A stretch of 9,341 bases of DNA from an uncultured Eubacteriales bacterium. GTDB taxonomy: Bacteria; Bacillota; Clostridia; Oscillospirales; Acutalibacteraceae. Made by a program: the position numbers and the translations under genes. This document shows positions 1-6,219 of this stretch, in pieces. Position 1 is the first letter of the stretch; the number at the start of each line of letters is the position of its first letter. Location: the NCBI GenBank assembly GCA_900319255.1, contig ONNU01000266.1, positions 1-9,341 of the forward strand. The letters run 5' to 3'. A model generated the notes under the pieces. That model saw only the letters and a program-made list of their open reading frames with translations, was not told the DNA's origin and ran no database searches.

Positions 1-1
1 G

Positions 2-40
2 GAGAGCAAAATGATCTTCAAGGCTACGATCTCCGTATAA
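2..40 (+). CDS. 3' end of an upstream dcw gene (partial)
   Basis: The second plus-strand frame is open from the window edge and ends at TAA 38-40, reading ESKMIFKATISV. It stops 60 nt before mraY, as expected for the preceding gene of a dcw operon. Position would suit murF or a class B penicillin-binding protein, but twelve residues do not show a diagnostic motif, so I do not name it. The call rests on frame, codon character and spacing only. Confidence 0.35.
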   Translation, partial: ESKMIFKATISV

Positions 41-100
41 GGGAAATAAAAAAACCGAGCAGCGCTTTTTATCAGAGATCTGCAGAAAGGTGGAACTTAA

Positions 101-1129
101 ATGTCAGGAATTTGGACAATTGTTTCGGCAATAACGTCCTTTGCAGTTGCAGGACTTCTGGGAATATGGCTTGTGCCGTTTCTGCAGAAGAAGCATTTTG
201 GACAGACTATACTTGAGGAAGGCCCCAAATGGCATAAGGACAAGCAGGGAACGCCTACAATGGGCGGCTTCATGTTCATCATTTCAAGCATAGCCTCAAC
301 ACTGATATGCGTTATATTGTTTCATCTTACGAATACAGACAGCAAGGGCTTTCCGCCGGAAACGCTGCTTCAGAGCGTAAAGATATATGCGGGCTTGTTC
401 ATGGCTGCGGCATACGGTGCTATCGGATTTATTGATGACTATGTAAAGGTAGCAAAAAAACGTAATTTAGGTCTTACACCGCCTCAGAAGCTTATATTGC
501 AGTTTGCAGTGGCAGGCGCTTATCTTTTCACCATGTATATGTTCGGTGAGGATACGAAAACCTATATTCCCTTCTACGGGATGCTGGATATCGGTATACT
601 TTATTATCCGATCTCAGCAATACTTATTGTGGGCATCGTCAATGCGGTGAATCTGACGGACGGCATCGACGGACTTGACGGTTCAGTCACCTTCTTTGCA
701 GGTATCTTCATTATGCTTATGGCAGGCTATACCGCAAGACAGGGACTTTCAATAATGTCAGCAGCGCTTGCAGGAGGCTGTCTTGGCTTTCTTATCTGGA
801 ACTTCAATCCTGCAAAGACCTTCATGGGCGACACAGGTTCGCTGTATCTCGGCGGATATCTTTGCGCGCTGATGTTCGGGCTTGATCTTGAGATAATACT
901 CATCCCCATAAGCTTTGTATATATCGCAGAAATGTTTTCGGTTATCCTGCAGGTGACATATTTCAAGCTTACAAAGGGTAAAAGACTTTTCAAAATGAGT
1001 CCGATTCATCATCATTTTGAAATGTGCGGCTGGTCTGAGGTAAAGATCGTCGTAGTATTCAGTATAGTAGAGGCTGTGATGGGTGTTATATCACTTCTTC
1101 TGCTGCTTGGTAATTACAAAAGTTTTTGA
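101..1129 (+). CDS. mraY: Phospho-N-acetylmuramoyl-pentapeptide transferase (MraY)
   Basis: MraY transfers phospho-MurNAc-pentapeptide from the UDP precursor to undecaprenyl phosphate, giving lipid I at the inner face of the membrane. The 342-residue protein has the family's usual length and about ten hydrophobic segments. Visible family motifs are TPTMGG (51-56), the Mg-binding aspartate pair D112-D113 followed by YVKVAKKRNLGL, the NLTDGIDGLDG loop (184-194), FMGDTGS with D244 (241-247), and PIHHHFE (301-307), which sits on the cytoplasmic face near the uridine site. The ATG at 101 follows AAAGGTGG (86-93) with 7 nt between. It is probably co-transcribed with the gene upstream. Unlike in many dcw clusters, murD does not follow; the next gene is ftsW after a 411-nt gap. 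Identification is secure. Confidence 0.98.
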   Translation: MSGIWTIVSAITSFAVAGLLGIWLVPFLQKKHFGQTILEEGPKWHKDKQGTPTMGGFMFIISSIASTLICVILFHLTNTDSKGFPPETLLQSVKIYAGLFMAAAYGAIGFIDDYVKVAKKRNLGLTPPQKLILQFAVAGAYLFTMYMFGEDTKTYIPFYGMLDIGILYYPISAILIVGIVNAVNLTDGIDGLDGSVTFFAGIFIMLMAGYTARQGLSIMSAALAGGCLGFLIWNFNPAKTFMGDTGSLYLGGYLCALMFGLDLEIILIPISFVYIAEMFSVILQVTYFKLTKGKRLFKMSPIHHHFEMCGWSEVKIVVVFSIVEAVMGVISLLLLLGNYKSF

Positions 1130-1291
1130 TAAACTCCCTTTATCGAACGGCTGAGGCGGGCAATGTCCGTCTCAGCCTGCGATGTCCTTATGGGAAGTTC
1201 AGAAAAAACATAAGCTGTGATAAAAATTTGTTGATATGCTTTAAATTCTGCCCGCAGCCTCTCCGCAGGGGAGAGAAAAGGGTCGATTCTA
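1130..1291 (+). other. Spacer after mraY with two stem-loops
   Basis: This is the promoter-distal half of the mraY-ftsW gap. A 10-bp stem with two G-T pairs lies at 1151-1160/1166-1175 (loop CAATG), and a 6-bp stem at 1259-1264/1270-1275. Neither is followed by a T-run, so I do not call an intrinsic terminator. They may be RNA processing or stability elements at the end of the mraY message. No ORF here has a ribosome binding site. Confidence 0.45.
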
Positions 1292-1320
1292 TTGCAAGTC
1301 AAGAATAATTATGTTATTAT
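1292..1320 (+). promoter_or_regulatory. Candidate sigma-A-type promoter for ftsW
   Basis: TTGCAA (1292-1297) and TATTAT (1315-1320) are separated by exactly 17 bp, in an AT-rich stretch unlike its surroundings. The -10 matches consensus at 5 of 6 positions and the -35 at 4 of 6. Transcription would start near 1327, leaving a leader of about 214 nt before ftsW. Inferred from sequence only. Confidence 0.55.
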
Positions 1321-1326
1321 TATATG

Positions 1327-1540
1327 TAATTGCAGCCTGTAGGAGCTGCATCAGGAGGGTCGGGAAAGACAGGCAATTCTCCTGTCAGGGTTCTTACAGC
1401 AGTAATGTTGTCAACATAAACAGTTGACAACATTGCTTACAGCCGCAGGTCAGAGGGCATTGCATGGGCAGAGCTTTCCCTGCGATGACCGGCGCAGAGC
1501 CGGTCATTGATGTTATTTATGGAAGAAAGGGGTGCATTTG
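1327..1540 (+). promoter_or_regulatory. Long structured 5' leader of ftsW
   Basis: The stretch between the predicted transcription start and the ftsW ATG is dense in complementary segments: TGCAGC/GCTGCA (1331-1336/1345-1350), GACAGG/CCTGTC (1368-1373/1381-1386), a long helix at 1401-1415/1423-1437, and ATGACCGGC/GCCGGTCAT (1485-1493/1499-1507). CAGGAG (1352-1357) can also pair with CTCCTG (1379-1384), which excludes the GACAGG/CCTGTC helix, so two folds compete. The last stem ends about 17 nt before the ribosome binding site. I do not recognise a known riboswitch or protein-leader family. It could be a regulatory leader or simply a folded untranslated region. Confidence 0.45.
1393..1443. repeat. 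12-bp perfect inverted repeat bounded by 8-bp direct repeats
   Basis: AATGTTGTCAAC (1404-1415) and GTTGACAACATT (1423-1434) are perfect reverse complements around a 7-nt loop. The helix extends to 15 bp (1401-1437) if one G-T pair is allowed. CTTACAGC occurs on both sides, at 1393-1400 and 1436-1443. It could be a helix in the ftsW leader RNA, a DNA operator for a dimeric regulator, or the trace of a very small insertion with target duplication. Confidence 0.7.
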
Positions 1541-2785
1541 ATGGCGGCAGGTTCTTCTCCGGCACGAAAACTTCCGCAGCACCGCCCCGAACCGTCACCG
1601 CAGAGAAACAGAGATCAGGTGACTGAGATCGAAGGCGGAAAAAAGAATAAAACCGTAAAAAACAGATTGAAGCTGTTTTCTATAAGACTCGGTATAGATA
1701 TGACATTCCTGTTTTTGGTGGTAGTCCTGGTTATCATCGGAGTTATAATGATGTATTCAGCCAGCTATCCGGCAGCGCTCCGCTATGAGGACAAAAGCTA
1801 TTACTATCTTGAAAAGCAGGCTATTTTCGCAGCCGTAGGTATTGCGGTAATGATAGGCATTTCATATTTTGACTATCATCATCTGCATCTGCTTGCGCCG
1901 GTATTTTATGTGGTGGCGCTGCTGCTGCTGGTCATAGTTCTGTTCATGCCGGGCAACCCGAAAAGATGGATCTCTATCGGAGATTTCGGCTTTCAGGCGT
2001 CGGAAATAGCAAAATTCGCCCTGATACTTGGCATAGCGGACTGGTCGTCGAAGCATTTCCGGGAAATGCATACCTTCAAAAAAGGCGTGCTGCCCTGTGT
2101 GATGATGTATGTATTGTATGCAGTTCTGCTTTTGCTTGAGCCGCATTATTCAGGTATCGTTATCATAACTCTTCTTGCCGCTATAATGATGTATATAGGC
2201 GGTATTCGCAAGAGATATTTCCTTATCGCAGGTATCCTTATCGCCGCTGCGCTGGTTCTGCTTATCGTTACCAATAAGCTTGGCTACGCTATGGAAAGAC
2301 TTGACGGCTGGGGTCAGGCACTGACCTATAAGGATCAGAATATGTGGGATAAGACATATCAGACAAGAAATTCACTGTACGCTATCGGCTCCGGCGGTAT
2401 ATGGGGGCTGGGTCTTGGTCAGTCAAGACAGAAATTCATGTATATCCCGGAGGCTCAGAATGACTTCGTTTTTGCAGTAGTCTGTGAGGAGCTGGGACTT
2501 GTAGGCGCTGTGCTGATATTGGGGGTATTCATACTTCTGGTATGGAGAGGTATAACCATTTCCATGAGAGCAAAGGATCCCTTTGGCTCGATGCTGGGAA
2601 CGGGTCTTTCAGCGCAGATCGGAATTCAGGCGATACTGAATATACTGGTAATCACCGACTGGCTGCCGAATACAGGTATCAGCCTGCCGTTTTTCAGCTA
2701 CGGAGGTACGTCGCTGATAATTCTGATGGCGCAGATGGGAATAGTCCTGTCGATTTCGAGAACATCCAATCTTGAGAAAGCATGA
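1541..2785 (+). CDS. ftsW: Septal peptidoglycan glycosyltransferase FtsW (SEDS family)
   Basis: This SEDS-family membrane protein polymerises lipid II into glycan strands at the septum together with a class B penicillin-binding protein. From ATG 1541 it has 414 residues. A hydrophilic cytoplasmic arm (about 1-50) is rich in Pro, Arg and Lys, and is followed by about ten hydrophobic segments. Family signatures are NPKRWISIG (139-147), FQASEIAKF (151-159), YQTRNSLYAIGSGG (273-286), the extracellular PEAQNDFVFA segment whose D308 aligns with the essential aspartate of SEDS polymerases, CEELGLVGA (315-323), and the C-terminal PNTGISLPFFSYGGTS (376-391). I chose ATG 1541 over the in-frame GTG at 1532 because AAAGGGG (1526-1532) overlaps that GTG and lies 8 nt before the ATG. 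SEDS relatives RodA and SpoVE look similar; placement beside murG and ftsQ favours FtsW. Confidence 0.95.
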   Translation: MAAGSSPARKLPQHRPEPSPQRNRDQVTEIEGGKKNKTVKNRLKLFSIRLGIDMTFLFLVVVLVIIGVIMMYSASYPAALRYEDKSYYYLEKQAIFAAVGIAVMIGISYFDYHHLHLLAPVFYVVALLLLVIVLFMPGNPKRWISIGDFGFQASEIAKFALILGIADWSSKHFREMHTFKKGVLPCVMMYVLYAVLLLLEPHYSGIVIITLLAAIMMYIGGIRKRYFLIAGILIAAALVLLIVTNKLGYAMERLDGWGQALTYKDQNMWDKTYQTRNSLYAIGSGGIWGLGLGQSRQKFMYIPEAQNDFVFAVVCEELGLVGAVLILGVFILLVWRGITISMRAKDPFGSMLGTGLSAQIGIQAILNILVITDWLPNTGISLPFFSYGGTSLIILMAQMGIVLSISRTSNLEKA

Positions 2786-2813
2786 AACACCAACGATCGG
2801 GGGAGTGAACGCA

Positions 2814-3947
2814 ATGAAAATAATATTTGCCGGCGGAGGAACGGCAGGACATATCAACCCTGCACTGGCGATCGCAGGCTTTGTAAAACAGCAGCAGCCC
2901 GATGCTGAAATATTATACATCGGCTGCAAGGGGGGAATGGAGGAAAGGCTCGTTCCCCAGGCAGGATATGAATTCAGGGGGATCATCGTCCAGGGCTTCA
3001 GAAGAAAGCTTACCCCGAAGGGACTTGCTGAAAATGTCGTCACCGTAAAAAAGGCGATAAGCGCAGAAAAGGACGCTAAGGAAATAATAAAGGAATTCAA
3101 ACCCGATATCTGTGTGGGAACAGGCGGATATGTCAGCGGTCCGGTTATCAGAGCCGCAGCAAAGCTTGGCATCCCCACAGTGATACATGAGCAGAATGCC
3201 TTTCCGGGCATTACAAATAAAATGCTTGCCAAAAAAGCAGACAGGGTAATGCTTGCCATGCCCGCAGCGAAAAAGCATTTCAAGCAGGGCTGCCGATTTG
3301 TAGAAACAGGCAACCCGGTCAGAGGAGAGATCCTGACAGTACGCAAGGAAGAAGCAAGAAAAGAGCTTGGACTTGACGAAAGACCGGTGATACTGTCCTT
3401 CGGCGGAAGCCTCGGCGCAAAGATCATCAATGAATCCATTGCAGATATCATAGCCCGCAGCTCAAAGGACGGCAAATATCAGCATATCCACGCTTACGGA
3501 CAATATGGAAAATGGTTCCCGGATCTTCTCAAGGAAAAGGGAGCTGACCTTGAAAACGCAAAGAATCTTGATATCAGGGAATATATAAATAATATGCCCA
3601 CCTGTCTTGCGGCGGCAGATCTTGTTGTTGCAAGAGCCGGAGCTATCACTCTCAGCGAAATACAGGTCAAGGGCAAGCCTTCTGTACTGATACCCTCTCC
3701 GAATGTTGCGGAGAATCATCAGTTCCATAATGCAATGGCGCTTGTGGAAAAGAATGCGGCGGTAATGATCGAGGAAAAGGATCTTACCCCCGAAAAGCTT
3801 ACCGAAGAGATCGACAAGCTTGCAAGCGATCCGGAGAGATTGAAGGAATATTCCGATAACGCAGGAAAAATGGCTGTAAATGATGCAGCGAGAAGGATAT
3901 ATGATGTTATTCTTTCAGTGCTTGAGGAGCGCTCAGAAAAGGATTGA
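2814..3947 (+). CDS. murG: UDP-GlcNAc--lipid I GlcNAc transferase (MurG)
   Basis: MurG adds GlcNAc to lipid I at the cytoplasmic membrane surface, producing lipid II, which FtsW then uses. From ATG 2814 the protein is 377 residues, close to family length, with the two-lobed GT-B plan. Visible motifs are the N-terminal glycine loop GGGTAGHINPA (7-17), the second glycine loop GTGGYVSGP (102-110), HEQNAFPG (125-132), TGNPVR (165-170), the third glycine loop SFGGSLGA (195-202), and the UDP-GlcNAc site around RAGAITLSE (274-282) and AENHQ (299-303). GGGGGAG (about 2799-2805) precedes this ATG by roughly 8 nt. An earlier in-frame ATG at 2772 would overlap ftsW and lacks such a site, and the protein from 2814 begins directly with the first beta strand. 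The gap to ftsW is 28 nt, so the two are very likely co-transcribed. Confidence 0.97.
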   Translation: MKIIFAGGGTAGHINPALAIAGFVKQQQPDAEILYIGCKGGMEERLVPQAGYEFRGIIVQGFRRKLTPKGLAENVVTVKKAISAEKDAKEIIKEFKPDICVGTGGYVSGPVIRAAAKLGIPTVIHEQNAFPGITNKMLAKKADRVMLAMPAAKKHFKQGCRFVETGNPVRGEILTVRKEEARKELGLDERPVILSFGGSLGAKIINESIADIIARSSKDGKYQHIHAYGQYGKWFPDLLKEKGADLENAKNLDIREYINNMPTCLAAADLVVARAGAITLSEIQVKGKPSVLIPSPNVAENHQFHNAMALVEKNAAVMIEEKDLTPEKLTEEIDKLASDPERLKEYSDNAGKMAVNDAARRIYDVILSVLEERSEKD

Positions 3948-3952
3948 TATGT

Positions 3953-3973
3953 AAAAGCTTCGCCAGCTTTTTT
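3953..3973 (+). terminator. Weak terminator-like stem-loop between murG and ftsQ
   Basis: AAAAGCT (3953-3959) pairs with AGCTTTT (3965-3971) around TCGCC, and the right arm runs into six consecutive T (3968-3973). The stem has only two G-C pairs, so it would be a leaky terminator at best. It lies 6 nt after the murG stop and about 50 nt before ftsQ. If active, it would lower ftsQ relative to ftsW-murG. Confidence 0.4.
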
Positions 3974-4019
3974 GTAGTACAGAATCAGCTGCAAATATAA
4001 CCAGGGAAGGAGTGATCCA

Positions 4020-5822
4020 ATGGAAAAGAAGCCTTCTTCCGGGGAGCAAAGATCCCGGAATCAGGGGAATAAAAGACCTGCCGGCGCACCGCCGCAGAAT
4101 AAAGCAAAACAGAATACTCCCCCTGTCCGCAGACAGCCGTCCAAGGGAAAGGCTCCTGCCCGTCCGACTCCTTCAAAGCAGGGCGCAAGCGTAAAAAAGC
4201 CGGCTCCTCCGAAACCGGCAGGAAACGCAGTGCCCGGAAAGAAAAAGCAGATCAGAACCGGCAATCCGGTGCAGAAAAAGGAAAGAAACGAAGCAGAGAT
4301 AAAGAAAAAGCAGGAAGAGCTGCGGGCTGAAAAGAAAAACGAACAGCCCGCGCCGAAAAAGCAGAAGCGTCCTGCGCCAAAGGGCAGAGAAAAGGAAAAG
4401 CCCGCAGAAGAAACCACCGGCGGCAGACTTATCAATAAGGCTCCCGCAAGGAAACGCCCCATGAAGCAGAACGAGGCTGATGACGCAGCGGAAAACGTGC
4501 TTATCCGGGATAACAGGGAAGCGGAGGAGCATGATGTTCCGCAGCCCCTTGAGCCGCCGAAAAAGCCGGACAGCCCGTATATAAGAAAGCTGAAAAAGGT
4601 ACTTCTTGCGCTGCTGACCATAGTTGTGCTTCTGAGCATCTGCACGGCGCTGTCATTTACCGTATTTTTCAAGATAGATGATATCACCGTCCAGGGAAAG
4701 ACAAGATATAATACCAATGAAATAATAGCTGCATCTGAAATAAAAATGGGGGATAACCTTCTTCTTTGCAATACCTCTCCGGGGGTCAATAAGATAAAGG
4801 ATAAATTCCCGTATATCGAGGATGTGGAAATAGAGAAAAAGCTTTTCAACCAGATCAATATCAAGGTCAAAGAAGCAGAGCCTACCTCTGTTATCGAAAG
4901 TGACGGCAAATATATAGTTCTGGGCAAAAGCGGCAAGGTTATCGAGATCAATAATAAAAAGGTGTATGACGTGCCCACGGTTCTCGGGGCAAAGCTTGAA
5001 AATGTCAAGCTATCGTCTACTATCAAATATAAGGACAGCAATCTGAAAAAATATCTGGATAAGCTGATCGCAGCAATTGATGATAACGGCCTTGCAAATG
5101 AGATAATCACTGTGGATATCTCCAATACGTCAAATATAGTTCTCCACAGGAAAAACGGCTTCAAAATACTGATCGGCAATTTTGAGAATATGGATTATAA
5201 GCTGAAAACTGCCGCACATATCCTCAATACCAGCGTTAAAAAGACTTCTCTCGGCTCGCTTAACGTATCCCTTGCATCCAGCGAGGGGGGAAAATCCTAC
5301 CTGAAAATAACCGGCGACAGCGAAGAGCTTGCAAAGAAACAGGCAGAGGAAAAGAAAAAGCGCGAGGAAGCTAAAAAGCGTCAGGAGGAAGAAAAGAAGC
5401 GCAAGCAGGAGGAGGAGGCTCAGCAGCAGACTGACAGCCAGGAGACCTCCGAGGATGATTCCGGCGCTGCTCTGGATACCGGAGACAGCGGAGATACTGC
5501 GGATACCGGTGAAAGCACTGAAACCACTGATGATACAGTCATCACCGATGATACCGGCGACGGCTATGCTGATGACGGGCTTTCGGATTACGATGCCGGA
5601 ACAGACTATACGGATGATACCGGCATGGATTCAACCGGCGATGACCTGTATTCTGACGACGGGGGAACTGATTACACAGACGATACTGATTATACCTACG
5701 ATTCCGGTGATACAGACTATACCGGCGACGATGTTTATTCCGATTATACGAATGACAGCTATGCCGGAGATGATTACACCGACCTGTATACAGATGAGGG
5801 TAATACTGATTATCAGGAATAA
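4020..5822 (+). CDS. ftsQ: Cell division protein FtsQ/DivIB with long charged extensions
   Basis: FtsQ/DivIB is a bitopic divisome scaffold that contacts FtsL and DivIC outside the membrane. Here it has 600 residues, roughly twice the usual length. Residues 1-190 form a low-complexity cytoplasmic arm rich in Lys, Arg and Pro (44 K/R and no Asp in the first 150). One membrane helix lies at about 194-217. A POTRA-like domain follows (about 218-285, opening KIDDITVQGKTRYNTNEI), then a beta domain (about 286-432, with YIVLGKSGKVIEI at 298-310). Residues 434-468 are a Lys/Glu-rich probable coiled coil, and 471-600 an Asp, Thr, Tyr, Gly-rich tail with 40 Asp and no Lys, Arg or His. AAGGAG (4007-4012) sits 7 nt before the ATG. 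Position between murG and ftsZ and the POTRA core support the call; the terminal extensions have no function I can assign. Confidence 0.9.
   Translation: MEKKPSSGEQRSRNQGNKRPAGAPPQNKAKQNTPPVRRQPSKGKAPARPTPSKQGASVKKPAPPKPAGNAVPGKKKQIRTGNPVQKKERNEAEIKKKQEELRAEKKNEQPAPKKQKRPAPKGREKEKPAEETTGGRLINKAPARKRPMKQNEADDAAENVLIRDNREAEEHDVPQPLEPPKKPDSPYIRKLKKVLLALLTIVVLLSICTALSFTVFFKIDDITVQGKTRYNTNEIIAASEIKMGDNLLLCNTSPGVNKIKDKFPYIEDVEIEKKLFNQINIKVKEAEPTSVIESDGKYIVLGKSGKVIEINNKKVYDVPTVLGAKLENVKLSSTIKYKDSNLKKYLDKLIAAIDDNGLANEIITVDISNTSNIVLHRKNGFKILIGNFENMDYKLKTAAHILNTSVKKTSLGSLNVSLASSEGGKSYLKITGDSEELAKKQAEEKKKREEAKKRQEEEKKRKQEEEAQQQTDSQETSEDDSGAALDTGDSGDTADTGESTETTDDTVITDDTGDGYADDGLSDYDAGTDYTDDTGMDSTGDDLYSDDGGTDYTDDTDYTYDSGDTDYTGDDVYSDYTNDSYAGDDYTDLYTDEGNTDYQE
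5598..5747 (+). repeat. Imperfect internal repeats in the FtsQ acidic tail
   Basis: GTDYTDDT occurs at residues 527-534 and again at 549-556. TGDDLYSDD (539-547) is matched by TGDDVYSDY (568-576). The tail is thus at least two imperfect units of about 22-29 residues, followed by more diverged copies. It probably grew by slippage or unequal recombination, and length may differ among strains. Confidence 0.7.
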
Positions 5823-5829
5823 GCTTCTA

Positions 5830-5863
5830 TTATCGCTGTCCGCTTTCCGGCGGGCGGCGATAA
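5830..5863. other. Strong hairpin just after ftsQ
   Basis: 5830-5843 pairs with 5850-5863 around a TTTCCG loop, giving 14 bp with two G-T pairs. It starts 8 nt after the ftsQ stop. There is no T-run after it on either strand, so it is not a classic intrinsic terminator; it may stabilise or end the ftsQ message in another way. Confidence 0.5.
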
Positions 5864-5979
5864 AATAACTATGGCTTAACGGGTGAAATATTTAGTCGTG
5901 AAAATGACCAAAAACAGAACCCTGGGGTTGTGCAGTTAGATTAAGAATTATAAATATAACGAAAATTTCGACGAATGTA

Positions 5980-6008
5980 TTGAAATTATAAGTCAAAAGT
6001 GGTAAATT
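5980..6008 (+). promoter_or_regulatory. Candidate sigma-A-type promoter for ftsZ
   Basis: TTGAAA (5980-5985, 5 of 6) and TAAATT (6003-6008, 4 of 6) are spaced by exactly 17 bp in the most AT-rich part of the ftsQ-ftsZ gap. Initiation near 6015 would give a leader of about 205 nt. A second, poorer candidate is TTGTGC (5928-5933) with TAAATA (5951-5956), also 17 bp apart. Confidence 0.5.
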
Positions 6009-6014
6009 ATTAAT

Positions 6015-6219
6015 AGTTGTATTTCAGGACGGCTGCGAGTACCATGTTTTCATAAGAAAAGGAATTGTAAAAGATCGTCTGCCGGATAGGCTGCGGCAAT
6101 GACGGCTTGGGACAGAATGACTGTCTGACGGGAAAGCGCATGATTAAAGGTCGTCTCTAAAGCAATATTATATACTGCCGGAAAGACGGCAGGATGTTTA
6201 TTTGAAGGGAGTATAAATA
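6015..6219 (+). promoter_or_regulatory. Long folded 5' leader of ftsZ
   Basis: Between the predicted start and ftsZ there is no ORF with a ribosome binding site. GACAG/CTGTC (6111-6115/6121-6125) and CTGCCG/CGGCAG (6175-6180/6187-6192, loop GAAAGA) can form hairpins. The word CTGCCGGA occurs twice (6079-6086 and 6175-6182), so either copy could pair with CGGCAG, offering alternative folds. GACGGCT also occurs twice, near 6029 and at 6101. The last hairpin ends 12 nt before the AAGGGAG ribosome binding site (6205-6211). I recognise no known RNA family. Confidence 0.4.

Noticed and set aside
1126..1308. 60-codon plus-strand frame after mraY
   Set aside because: It would start overlapping the mraY stop without a ribosome binding site, and runs through two hairpins and a promoter -35 element.
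1424..1429. Consensus -35 TTGACA in the ftsW leader
   Set aside because: It is one arm of the palindrome, and no acceptable -10 lies 16-18 bp downstream.
1532..1540. GTG start for ftsW
   Set aside because: The purine-rich ribosome binding site overlaps the GTG itself, whereas it is properly spaced for ATG 1541.
1130..1540. tRNA, CRISPR or known riboswitch in the non-coding gaps
   Set aside because: I saw no T-loop GGTTCGA-type signature, no regularly spaced repeats and no core I recognise in 1130-1540, 5823-6219, 7575-7722 or 7981-8209.
2772..2813. Earlier in-frame start for murG
   Set aside because: It overlaps ftsW and adds 14 residues before the first beta strand; the strong GGGGGAG site belongs to ATG 2814.
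2609..3475. 288-codon open frame antisense to ftsW-murG
   Set aside because: It lies across two secure genes and shows no family motif; its length follows from codon bias of the sense strand.
3972..4001. Promoter-like TTGTAG and TATAAC with 18-bp spacing before ftsQ
   Set aside because: Initiation would fall at about 4008, inside the AAGGAG ribosome binding site, so the message could not be translated normally.
4061..5179. 372-codon open frame antisense to ftsQ
   Set aside because: It mirrors the Lys/Pro-rich codons of ftsQ as Phe/Gly/Ser-rich text, has no ribosome binding site or motif, and the sense frame has a clear POTRA protein.
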